DNA from: Taxillus chinensis
Taxonomy: Eukaryota > Streptophyta > Magnoliopsida > Santalales > Loranthaceae
DNA length: 64,000 nucleotides
Reading direction: 5' to 3'
NCBI GenBank assembly: GCA_023512835.1
Contig: CM042086.1
Location: 717,001 to 781,000, forward strand
Shown here: positions 10,911 to 28,529 of the stretch, piece by piece
How positions within the stretch are numbered: the first letter of the stretch is position 1
How the letters are laid out: the number at the start of each line of letters is the position of its first letter
Position numbers and translations under genes: made by a program
Notes under the pieces: generated by a model
The model's database searches: none
Told to the model about the DNA's origin: nothing
Seen by the model: only the letters and a program-made list of their open reading frames with translations

Positions 10911-11120
10911 GATTTTAGCAGACTATTATTATTATTGCATGTTGATGTGAGGCGGAGGGATAAGAAATTTAGCAAAACTATTATTATTACTACATGATGA
11001 CGCCTGGCGGGGGGGGATAGAATTTCAGCAAACTATTATTATTAATTATTACATGACGATGGCAGGCAGAGGGATAAGACCTTTTTAGCAAATCATTATT
11101 TTTATTATATGATAATGCCA
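10911..11120 (+). repeat. Degenerate repeat of about 55-65 bp
   Basis: About four units run in order: TTTAGCA-A-ACTATTATTATT, then ACATGATGA or a variant, then a G-rich GGCGGAGGGATA motif. The copies are strongly diverged. The array leads into the third palindrome. Confidence 0.7.
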
Positions 11121-11893
11121 GGCCATTTGGCCTGGTCTTCCTCCCGCACGACGGGTGTGGTGGCAGGGCAGTGAGGCCCTATATATATGTATATTCCCAC
11201 ATATTCGATTTATGCATTACATGTTTAAATGTTGGACCTATTACTTGCCTCAGTAAATGTCTTCTGCCGGCTGGGCATGCTGAGTAACCGATTAGAAGGC
11301 TAATAGCGAATTATTGTCTTCTGCCCACCCTTTTGGTTTGATTTAACGTGCTGTCAATCACTTTATCTAATGAAATCAATTCTTTTAAAGAAATATAAAA
11401 TATATGTGCTCTTGCTGCACCCAAATAACTATATTATTATTATTATTACTTGATCACCAGGCCGTGGCCTGGTGACTTCAAAAAATGGCAGGGGGGCAGA
11501 CCCTTCCGCCCCTTGTAATCAATTGTGATGGGGGGTGGCGGCTCCTGTGCCGCCCCCATGTGCCTGACGGGCATAGGCCGGTCCTCTTTTTTTAGTCTTT
11601 GAAAGACTTTTCTGTCTGTGATTTGTTTATTGTTTTAGAATTTAAATTATAAAATTTGATGTCTGTTGATCATAAATATTATTTGTGACTTGAAGTTAAT
11701 TGTTGGACATTTTAAAAATGTTAATGTGCTTAATACTAGTTTGACATGTTAGTTATATTGTCTGGGCGTGATATTGTGGTTTAAAATAAATATTGTTGAG
11801 CTTGATAATATTAATTTGTCATTTAAAATATTACTTGTGGCTTAATATTAATAATTATCTTAAAATAAATATTTTTGGATGCTTGATATTAAT

Positions 11894-13224
11894 TGATGGT
11901 CCCTTGGAGCCTAAAGGGGGGGTGAATAGGCTCTTATTCGAACTCTTTCTTTTCTCTCAAGACACAAAGACTTATCTAGTTTAAGTGATAATATCACTGC
12001 GGAAGATAACCAGGATAGTGGAAGTATTTTGTTTTATTATCACAAAGTGATTACAACAAAATAGAAGCAAACACTCTCTTACACTCTGTTTACAACTTTG
12101 AATTCACACACTAGCCAAGTGCCTTTTCTATTTTTGCACTTCTTCGCTCTAGCTCACTTTTTACAAGAAGTATAAGTATGAATATTTATACAAAACATTC
12201 CTAAGAGACAACCTTGGAACTTGAAGTTCCGGAATGCGTTCCGCACTAACTATCCCTTGGTAATCTATCTGCCTTGACTGCTGCGGATTGTGGAGCTCAA
12301 GATCTTGGATTCGAAGAGTATAAGTGTCTTTGTGAGTTCCGAGATACAATTAAGGTTGTGTCCACATATCCGGATGATCCACGTGTAAGATTCTTCTTGT
12401 TCTAAATGCATTCTTCTTACATCGGGACAGCACGAGCCGATAACTTTAAATGCGGTTTCATTGGAGCAGTGTCTTCTTGGTCCGGTGTAATTTTCCTTAC
12501 TCCGTAGTTAATGAAGCTCGGAACCTTACTCCGTGTCGGTGGTTGCTTATTCCGTATCTATTCGGTACTAGAATCCTTAGTCCGTGTCGCGCTTCCTTAC
12601 TCCGCATGTAAGTTCCTTACTCCGTATGTAAGTTTCTTACTCCGTATGTAAGTTCCTTACTCCGTGTGTAAGTTCCTTACTCCGTGTGTAAGTTCCTTAC
12701 TCCGTGTGTAAGTTCCTTACTCCGTATGTAAGTTCCTTACTCCGTATGTAAGTTCCTTACTCCGTGTGTAAGTTCCTTACTCCGTGTGTAAGTTCCTTAC
12801 TCCGTGTGTAAGTTCCTTACTCCGTATGTAAGTTCCTTACTCCGTATGTAAGTTCCTTACTCCGTGTGTAAGTTCCTTACTCCGTATGTAAGTTCCTTAC
12901 TCCGTATGTAAGTTCCTTACTCCGTGTGTAATAAGTCCGGATTCCTTACTCCGCATCTATTTTCCTTACTCCGCACTTATTTTCCTTACTCCGCACTTAT
13001 TTTCCTTACTCCGCACTTATTGTTACTTGGTTATTTACCAAGTGTTTGACGACACTAACTCTTGTCCGGATCAGGATTATGTATCCTGTCCTTAGCTTTG
13101 CTCTCACGAGTGCATCTTTGGATTAGTGACATACCTTCTGCAATGATCAAATAAACACAAAAGATCTCAGATCAAATTACATAAGGCTTTAACGGCATTA
13201 TCCAAATTCGGGTTTGATCCAACA
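11894..13224 (-). mobile_element. Sirevirus-like copia 3' LTR
   Basis: Read on the minus strand it starts TGTTGGATCAAACCC and ends GGGACCATCA, giving TG...CA borders and about 1331 bp. The polypurine tract AATTGGGGGAGATT lies directly before it, the standard arrangement for plant Ty1/copia elements of the Sire/Maximus group. The inner end, GGAGCCTAAAGGGGGGGTGAATAGG on the plus strand, is also typical of that group. The 5 bp beyond the outer edge (TTAAT, 11889-11893) would be one target duplication. The partner 5' LTR is not in the window; it should lie beyond the assembly gap or be lost. Confidence 0.8.
12601..12930 (-). repeat. 20-bp minisatellite with higher-order structure
   Basis: Sixteen full 20-bp units plus a partial unit (TCCGTATGTAAGTTCCTTAC type on the plus strand) run in exact register. 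The units differ mainly at one base (TCCGTA or TCCGTG). In order they read C,A,A,G,G,G,A,A,G,G,G,A,A,G,A,A,G, that is, an AAGGG block twice and then an AAG block twice. More diverged units with the same CTTACTCCG core extend the array to about 12500 and 13021; the right end has its own TTCCTTACTCCGCACTTATT subtype. Confidence 0.95.
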
Positions 13225-13237
13225 ATCTCCCCCAATT
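13224..13237 (-). promoter_or_regulatory. Polypurine tract next to the 3' LTR
   Basis: Minus strand AATTGGGGGAGATT abuts the TGTTGG start of the LTR. This is the primer site for plus-strand DNA synthesis in LTR retroelements. Confidence 0.8.
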
Positions 13238-13385
13238 ATGGATATGCCTAAACCCTTTGTAATCTGATCCGGTAAGCGATGCAAACGAATATCATACGAA
13301 TATACACCACAACCAATTTCATTGATCAACAACTAAATACAAATCAGCCTTAATACTGATTTTTCACTAAGGTACATAAGGCTTA

Positions 13386-16300
13386 CTATACTTGAAGATC
13401 ATAGTTCTTGCCTTCTCTCTTAGCTCCATTGTCTGGTGCATCGTAAAGGTGGAGTGTTGGCTCCAATGTTTGTCCACAATTAAGAACGATTTGATGAAAT
13501 GACAAACAAAGGCTCCAGCCTATCTCCATCCAGTTGTTGTGGCACTTGCTTCTTGCCCCGAATGTCGCCTTGAGTTTCTCGGTAGAGCGCAGGGGTGTGA
13601 TACCCAACTCTTCATATAGTCCGGCTTTCTTCACGGCTTGGTTAGTCCGAGACACGAGGTTCCCATTGATTCTTCCTAACGAAGTGCTCCACAATCCGAT
13701 GAGAATCAATGAGAATCATCTCGCTTGGATTGAATCATGAAGACGACCATCATGAAGTGTGGCGACATGATCCGGTACGGAATGAGGATGGTTGAGAGAG
13801 TTTTCCATGGCTTGCTATCTTCGAAGGTTTCGTCGATGTAAGTCTGAATTAACTCCACACCGGGAAGATAGCCCTCATTCCAACATGGCGGAACTTCAAA
13901 CAAGTGCCCATCTTCGTAAAGAGATGGAAACAGCCTCATCTCCATCTTAGCGACCCTCGAGAAGTTGTCAATGTCTTCTGTAGTAAAGAGTCCTTTCTCC
14001 GAACAAAGAGTCCGAATGTCGGCCGGAGAGAAAGGATACATTTCGAAAAGACATCTTCTCTCGGCAGAAGACGCAAAGATAGGCTTTCATTGCCTTGCGC
14101 AAGCTTCCATCCGCATCGAGAGGGGTCAAACTCCGCATAGGATGGGAGGAAGGTATTAGGCTGCGGATGAGGAGGATGGAGGAGGAGCCTGGAGGTGCGA
14201 TAGAGGAGCTTGGTTGAGAGAAGCGGCTGCGTTTGGGAATTTGAACTCCCCGAAGCACCGAAGTGGCAGGCCGCTTCTCGGTCCGGGATGATGGTTGTGG
14301 GGGCGAAGGAGTAGACGGATCGGATGACACTTTCTCCCCCGGTTTGGCGGATCGCCGGGAAGCAACGGGAGGACGAGCCATCGTATGCGCCGGATCCGCG
14401 AAGGAAGTAGAGAGTGAATGAACGGAGGTGGCGACAAGATCCATTTTCGCTCAATGGAAGTGGAGGAGTCGGTGAGGGCGGAGAGTAGTTGGGCGCCGAG
14501 GGCATCAACTTTGGCGGCGATGGCGGAAATTTGGGCGCTTTGAGCGTGAGCATGGCGGTCCAGTGAGCGGAAAGCACGGCATCGGAGTGGACCGTGCCAA
14601 AGAGGCACGCCCAAGGGCTAACTCGGGTGCTTTGGAGGACTCCCCCGCATGAACAGGAGCGGGAGTGCGGTGGGCGAGAGGAGTCCGCGAGAGTAGCGAA
14701 GACGAGCGGGAGCATCCGGAGCATCGAGAGGCATCCGGAGCTTCGGAGGCATCCGGAGCATTGGAGGCATCCGGAGCAAGAGACCCGCTTTGACCAGGAC
14801 AAGTCAACTACGGGAATCGCGGCGGCAGGAGAAGAGGGCCCGGCCTTAGCGGTAGAGGGACTTCGGGTAGCAGGGACCGGGCCGGAGGGTGTAGGGAACG
14901 ACACATCGGGAATGGCGGCCGGCGTAAGAAAGCCGTGGTCCGATTCCAGATGATCATAGTCTCCGGGGATTGGGTATTGCGGGTGTAAAATACCCGGAGA
15001 TCGGTGTCGGGAATGGAAGAGGTGTGGGCTAGGCTGAAACGGAGCCAAGAGGTCCGTTAAGGTGACGGCGGAGAGATGGTCAAGGTAATCTCGGGGTTGA
15101 GGTAGAGGAGGCAAGGGGGCTTCAGGAGAAGCGGCCGGGACATCGGCGGTGGCGGCGGCAACAGCGGTATCAACCGCGGCGGCTATGGCGGATGTGGAGG
15201 GAGTGGGGACATCGGCGAGCGAGGGGGCGAGGAAACGGCTCTCGACGCACTGCGCTGAGAGGGCCCCGCAACCTCGGACGGTTCAGCACGGACGCTTGGC
15301 CGGGAAGCCCGTGAGTGGGAGGGCGCAGCTACGGACCGAATCCGGGAGGATCGGTGTCTGAACCGACCTCGGGGGGCTTGGGCGTCGGAGGGGTCACCAA
15401 CGTAGCCGCCTTGTTGTTCCGCGGCAGGGAGAGTGCGGAGAGCTACGATGGGTCGGCGGGCGGTCATGTTTCCATCCGGCGTAAGGTGACGAAGATAAAG
15501 AGCCGAGGGAAACGAGACAACATCAACTTGGGCGAAATGGTCCGGACGAAGATGCCGGAAGACAATGCGAGGATGCGCCCATAGGAATGGTTTTTGTGAC
15601 CGATGCAGCAGCAAGCGAAATAAGAACATCCCCCATCCATTGGAAGACCTTCAAAGACGCCGTACATGGCCGTAGAAGATCATACGGAACCGAGTCCAGG
15701 GGCGATGTGCGAGCCGATGGGCATCGACTTAGAATAGTCGCCATACATCGATAGCGACCCTGGAAGGATTTCACCTTGTATTCCTTCCCCTTGTTCGTGC
15801 ACCCCATAGAAGCCGCCATCGGATCGGCATCCGGACGCCGTGGTTCACCAAGAGGAAGGTGGAGAGCAGCGCGGAGAACAGCCGGAGTGATGACGATGGA
15901 TTCACCGCGGACATAAGAGGTTATGGAATCTTTGGTGCGGCGAATCCGTTGGTAATACTCAAGAATGTCATCGATAAGAAGATCGATGGGATTGGAGACC
16001 AGGTTGAGTATGTGCGAGGCTTCAAGAAGAGGGCGAAGGCTGGAGAAACCAATCCGGAGGATCGGAAACAACATTCCAATCAACTAGATGGCCAGGAGTA
16101 ACGCCGGAAAGAAAGATTCCGGGTGCCATGGCAGATTTGATGGGAAGGAAAAGAGGAAAGGTGAGGTCTTGACGGTAGAAGGAGCAACGAGAGGGTTAGG
16201 GATTTGAAATGAGCAATACTCGTGCTTCGCAGGAATGATCGAACATATAAGACCGAGTCCGCAAATGTCGTCGGGTCTAGGAATGTGGGAGTGAGGTGGG

Positions 16301-16443
16301 GACCCGCGCGACATGCCGATGTCATTTGTCCGGATATCGAGGCGTCTCCGAATAAAACGATGTCGTGGAGACCGCATGACCAAGTAGAGATTACAAGCTG
16401 GTTGCCATCCAGGAGAAGTGTGTGTGCAACCCGAGATATGCAT
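13386..16443 (-). pseudogene. Decayed env-like region of the Sirevirus-like element
   Basis: On the minus strand between RNase H and the 3' LTR lie several overlapping open stretches in different frames: about 16083-15523, 15629-15183, 15114-13936 and 14041-13706. The first (IDDILEYYQRIRRTKDSITS..., then AALHLPLGEPRR) resembles the 'putative plant transposon protein' type of sequence seen in retroelement ORFs. The middle part is Pro/Ser-rich. The last (MYPFSPADIRTLCSEKGLF, then a KMEMRLFPSLYEDGHLF stretch) also reads as coding. Sireviruses often carry an extra ORF here, called env-like, with no proven function. Frame changes show that it is broken. Confidence 0.55.
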
Positions 16444-17712
16444 TTAATGAATCATCATTATTCCTCCTCAAAAGCATGCGACATATGAGTATACGTGGAT
16501 TGTCACAATTGAACAAAGTCGGGTGTCCAGGAGGAAAGAGCCGACACTCATCCGGAGTTAATAATATTCGTGAAAGAGTATCCGGATGAATAATAGACCT
16601 TGTCCGTCGTAAAACGAGTTTGGTGAGAATGTAGAGTAGATTCCTTTGCGATCAATAAGTCAAAGAGAAGAGAAGTACCACAACACTTCAAATCCGAGAC
16701 TATGGACTGGATTTATCAATATGGTTGCAAAGAAAATCTGAACCTGTAGCTAAATAAAGATATACTGAAAATACAAAAGCTTAACAGGCAAGGATTAGTA
16801 CGGATTAGAGAAGATAATCGGTGAAAAACAACATAATCCGAACTAATAAGAAACAGAACTCATGCATGGCTAAGAATGTAGTAGACGTACGCAACGTGAA
16901 AGTGATCAATATTGCTGAATCAGGGCATATGTCGGATAGCAATACACGAGTTCATATAGGTCAACATAGCGAAACCGTCTTGCTTTGAACAAATAGTAGC
17001 TAAGATTAATTAAAGGTCAAATGATTTGGCTTCATTAGGATTCATGAGTGTGAGATGAAAAGGTGAACACATGTCAAAAGAATGCAGATGATTAATCGAT
17101 TAAAATGCATGGTTGAAGGAAGAACATACATCCACACATGCCACTTGTCCGATTTAAAACAAGCATGTCCAGTCAGATCCAGGAAGTAATAGCGTAGAGA
17201 AGGGAGAATCCGAGACATATTAGGGGTTCATTGCTGCTCCCCCGTAGATCATTTAATCCTCTCAATGAAAAGCTCCCCCTCGGATAGACAATCAAGGAAA
17301 AAGGTCATGAGACATATACGGGGGTATTCTTGAATAAAATATAAAGCATTTTCTCCCCGTAGATTGTGCAATCCTTTCGGTTGACCGTTCCAATTTGTAG
17401 TTCAAGCACTGTCATCTTATTAGAAGACTATACTTGAAGTGATCGGAATGCGTTTGTGTATTCATCCACCAGGCATTCCAAGCTAGCCCATTTCACTCCT
17501 TCAACTATGCACGTTAATGGAGTAATCTAAATGAACATGCTTTGATCATGTGGTGATTAATGGATATGAAGATCATGAATCCGGCCGAGGTAAATCATAT
17601 AAAGCTGTAATTATGTTAGCTTTAAACGACTTGATCGGGAAACGCAAGCATCCTCCCATTATGAGGTTGAGATTAACATCGAAACATGGAACCGTGGAGT
17701 CGGTAAGTATGA
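16444..17712 (-). other. Noncoding spacer of the Sirevirus-like element
   Basis: No continuous frame is seen. On the minus strand there are repeated polypurine runs (GGGGGAGC types near 17237-17275 and a GGGGAGAA type near 17352). Extra PPT-like tracts are a reported feature of Sirevirus noncoding DNA; their role here is an inference. Confidence 0.45.
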
Positions 17713-18798
17713 TCAGCAATGCGGTCTTTCTACTACTTTCGGTAAACATACAATGCATGGTTTGTGAGAGAATATCTTTGTTGTGAAATTTAAATGAGAA
17801 ACTATGCGAGAGAAGTCGAGCATACCTAGTTGGAAGAGTAGTTCCAAAAACCTCGCATCAGGGAGAGGCTTTGTAAATATGTCTGCTAATTGATCTTCGG
17901 TGGCAACATGTTCCGGTGAAATATGCTTTTTAAGAACATGATCGCGTATGAAGTGATACCTGACCTCAATGTGCTTCGTCTTAGGATGCATGACGGGATT
18001 GTTGCTGATGGCAATTGCACTAGTGTTGTCACGGTAAAGTGGAATAGAGGACATGTTGAATCCGTAGTCGATAAGTTGACTTTGCATCCAAAGTAGGCGT
18101 GCGCAACAACTTCAGCAGACGATATATTCCGCCTCGGCGGTAGAGGTTGATACGGAATTCTGCTTCTTACCGAACCATGAGATCAATCTATTTCCAAGAA
18201 ACCGACACGTACCGCTTGTGCTTTTCTGTCGATGCGACATCCAGTGAAGTCGGCATCGAGTACCCTGATAAGGTGAAGTTGGACTCCTTTGAGTACCAGA
18301 GTCCCAAATTCATCGTCCCTTTGAGATACCTTAAGATCCGTTTTACATGTAGCATATGTGACTCCTTGGGATTCGCCTGATATCGTGCACAAATGCAAGT
18401 TGCAAACATAATGTCTGGGCGACTTCTTTGTAAGATAGAGCAAGGATCCGATCATCCCTCTGTAGTCAGTCACATTTACCGATATGCCGTCCATATCCGG
18501 ATCTAACTTGGCACCAGGCATTGGAGTTTTGACGGGAGATGAACCTTCCATACCAAACTTCTTAATAAGATCGCGAGTGTACTTAGCCTGATTGATAAAG
18601 ATTCCTTCCTTTAATTGTTTGACTTCAATTCCAAGGAAGTAGGATAGTTCTCCCATCATGCTCATTTCAAACTTGCCTGTCATCAACTTAGCAAACTCTT
18701 CACAAAGCTTCGGATTTGTTGATCCGAAAATGATATCGTCCACGTATATTTGTACGATCGAGTGTGTCCTTTCTCTTGTCGTAGAAATAGGGTGGTAT
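17713..18798 (-). pseudogene. Copia reverse transcriptase/RNase H, frameshifted and cut by the gap
   Basis: From the gap edge leftwards, the minus strand encodes VQIYVDDIIFGS (the YVDD catalytic motif of copia RT), then GELSYFLGIEVKQ, YTRDLIKKFGM and YRGMIGSLLYLT. Near 18410 the frame shifts: FATCICARYQANPKE, then RILRYLKGT, continue in another frame. Near 18250 it shifts again (DADFTGCRIDRK). RNase H follows with LYRDNTSAIAISNNPVMHPK and HIEVRYHFIRDHV, then ATEDQLADIFTKPLP. The N-terminal part of pol, gag and the 5' LTR would lie at or beyond the gap. At least two frameshifts mean no functional enzyme. Confidence 0.9.
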
Positions 18799-19298
18799 NN
18801 NNNNNNNNNNNNNNNNNNNNNNNNNNNNNNNNNNNNNNNNNNNNNNNNNNNNNNNNNNNNNNNNNNNNNNNNNNNNNNNNNNNNNNNNNNNNNNNNNNNN
18901 NNNNNNNNNNNNNNNNNNNNNNNNNNNNNNNNNNNNNNNNNNNNNNNNNNNNNNNNNNNNNNNNNNNNNNNNNNNNNNNNNNNNNNNNNNNNNNNNNNNN
19001 NNNNNNNNNNNNNNNNNNNNNNNNNNNNNNNNNNNNNNNNNNNNNNNNNNNNNNNNNNNNNNNNNNNNNNNNNNNNNNNNNNNNNNNNNNNNNNNNNNNN
19101 NNNNNNNNNNNNNNNNNNNNNNNNNNNNNNNNNNNNNNNNNNNNNNNNNNNNNNNNNNNNNNNNNNNNNNNNNNNNNNNNNNNNNNNNNNNNNNNNNNNN
19201 NNNNNNNNNNNNNNNNNNNNNNNNNNNNNNNNNNNNNNNNNNNNNNNNNNNNNNNNNNNNNNNNNNNNNNNNNNNNNNNNNNNNNNNNNNNNNNNNNN
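18799..19298. other. Assembly gap, 500 N
   Basis: Exactly 500 N. The round number points to a placeholder between contigs, so the true distance and even the adjacency of the retroelement and the demethylase gene are not certain. Confidence 1.
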
Positions 19299-19738
19299 AG
19301 GAATCCAGAAGGAATGACCTAAATGAGGGGAAAGCAAAGTAGGAATAGCCCACTTCAATATTCCCTTCCAAGAATAACGACAGATTTACATCACAAGTCA
19401 CTTCTAACAAAAAAAAAAAATCTGTACTTTCTGCTTGCATTTACGAGGAAGCTTCTCCTACCAATGCTGCAGCGGCCTGAGAACCCCAATAATCACCAAC
19501 AAACTGTGCAGGGAACCACCCAACCTTTAGGCCCTCTGCGCAAAGAATATCAGTCTCCTAACCTCGGTTAAGTTCCATTGCTGCTCCCATGAATCATTAG
19601 TCATGTCCTAGTTTCCCTGTAGTTAGAAAACCTTTCCAAATTTTTTTGAAAAAATAAAAACTTGTTTTGCAAGTCAGGCTTGAGCGAGGCATGCCAACCA
19701 GATTTTCTTGTTGACTCCTCAAAATCTGATCTCTAAAT

Positions 19739-27014
<7,276 letters not shown>

Positions 27015-27500
27015 CTCATCCCGTGCTTCTCCCTCGTGGGCCTCCGTCTTCTACCAAAACGAAAAACAACGACGCGAAATTTTTGTAAATAAAAAAATCA
27101 AACAACCAACCCTAGATCGTGATCTAGGCCATCAAATACCCCAAACAAGCCTTCAAACTCCCCACATTCTCGAAATCCAAGACGAACAAGAAGAAAACGC
27201 CTCGGACCGCGCCGAACTCGGAGATCCAAACCGATTCCCTGGACCAAGAAACCGCAAACCGCAGCGAAAACACGAGAAAACAGATCAATGAGGAGCGCGA
27301 GATTCGGAGGCTAATCGCCGGAGATTAGAGCATTTTCCGGCCACGGTTCACGGCGTCTGCGCCGAAGGAGAGAGAGAGAGAGATAGAGAGAGCAGAGAGC
27401 TGGTGGGGGTAAGAGAGAGGAGAGAGAGAGAGAGAGAGAGAGAACAGTAGACGCACCGCAGGGAGGAGATTTGAGGAAACGGAAAAAGAGGAGCGATGGG
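27015..27500 (-). promoter_or_regulatory. 5' leader of the demethylase gene, CT-rich
   Basis: The region before the start codon holds (GA)n tracts at about 27369-27396 and 27418-27443, which read CT-rich in the sense direction, a frequent feature of plant 5' leaders. An upstream ATG five bases before the start codon (27019-27017) is out of frame with the protein and could reduce initiation at the main ATG. The transcription start is not defined. Confidence 0.5.
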
Positions 27501-28471
27501 GATAATTTATAGTTTTTATATTCGATAAATAATAAAATATTGTTGCTTTCAAGAGCGAAATTTCGGTTTTTTGGTTATTGCTCCTTTGAATATTATTATT
27601 ATTTATTTATTTACTTTAAAATAATAATAAAATAATAAAGGGAAAGGGTAGTGTGAACTTCGAAGGAAAGCGGTGGTTGTTAGGTGGTTCAACCGAACGC
27701 TACTCGCCGGCCAAAAAGGACACGCGTTTTCCCACCTTGCGTTTCTGGAGCCGCGGCTTTCGGGCAATAAAATGATCATAAAGCCCCTGCCGTCACTCGC
27801 ACACTGATGACCCGCAAGGGGCGTTTCCGTAAGTCCGGATGAGAGGCGGATTGTATCACGTGCTCTTAGGTGCACCGCCCCACGCCTGCACATCCGACGA
27901 ATCTGACCGTTGTTCAGGACACCTTACAATTTTAGACGGTCAGAAAGTGACCAGCGCTGCAAATCTGGAATCTGTCAATGCGGCGGCCAGCAGTACAGTA
28001 GGTTATATCCCCCCACATCACACCGTTCATTCGGAGAAGAAGAGTGTGATGGGAGGCGAAAAGACATTATTGCCCTTCACCCCCTTCCGGGTCGTGGGCA
28101 GTTTGGACTTTTGGACATTTCGAAGGAGAACGATCCGATCTCGTGGGGGTACACAGGGAAAGTCGGTTCCCTACATGGCAAGCGAAGCGATACGGAAGGA
28201 AGGAATGCGGATGGACATAGACGTGACGCATCCGGAAAAAAAAAAAAAAAAAAAAAAACCAACCATATCTCGTGACAAATCATCCGCGTATCTCATCTGT
28301 CCGTTTTGCATTATTATTATTATTGCTGTTTGCTAATAATTGTGTACTTTTAATTTTTCCTAATTATATTATTTCTTTGCCCACTTATAGTTAATATAAT
28401 AGATTAGTTCCTCCCATTATTGGGTGCCTACATGACAGCTATTGCCGATATTCTTTTAATAAACCAAATCA

Positions 28472-28472
28472 A

Positions 28473-28525
<53 letters not shown>
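28472..28525. repeat. (TA)n microsatellite
   Basis: About 27 TA units with a single interruption (ATTA). Confidence 0.95.

Positions 28526-28529
<4 letters not shown>

Larger units (their letters stand above)
9941..10945 (+). repeat. Tandem duplication of a 0.5-kb LTR promoter module
   Basis: The sequence from TAATACTTTAGATTAATTAT at 9941 is repeated from 10460, an offset of 519 bp that falls to 513 bp further in because of ATT-count changes. Both copies contain a TATA box, an ACGTAGGGT hairpin, GTGAGAGAGAAG, GAGATTAAAATCAGGTAGG, the CTGCGTCGCTTACCCTCTCC block and an ACC(A/G)GGCC palindrome. Identity is high by eye, so the duplication is fairly recent compared with the LTR remnants to the left. 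Confidence 0.9.
10345..11485 (+). repeat. Four iterated ACCAGGCC/GGCCTGGT palindromes
   Basis: Inverted repeats lie at 10345-10364 (ACCGGGCC/GGCCTGGT, one mismatch), 10855-10875 (8-bp perfect arms), 11118-11135 (CCAGGCC/GGCCTGG) and 11464-11485 (10-bp perfect arms, TCACCAGGCC/GGCCTGGTGA). Loops are 4, 5, 4 and 2 nt. The first two are in the duplicated module; the other two lie outside it in otherwise different sequence. Confidence 0.9.

Noticed and set aside
12500..13021. 20-bp array as a CRISPR array or centromeric satellite
   Set aside because: There are no spacers between units, the host is a plant, and the array is confined to one LTR.
27603..28336. ORFs of 96-165 codons in the GC-richer DNA upstream of the demethylase gene
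   Set aside because: They overlap on both strands, end in poly-Lys from an A-run and show no protein family.
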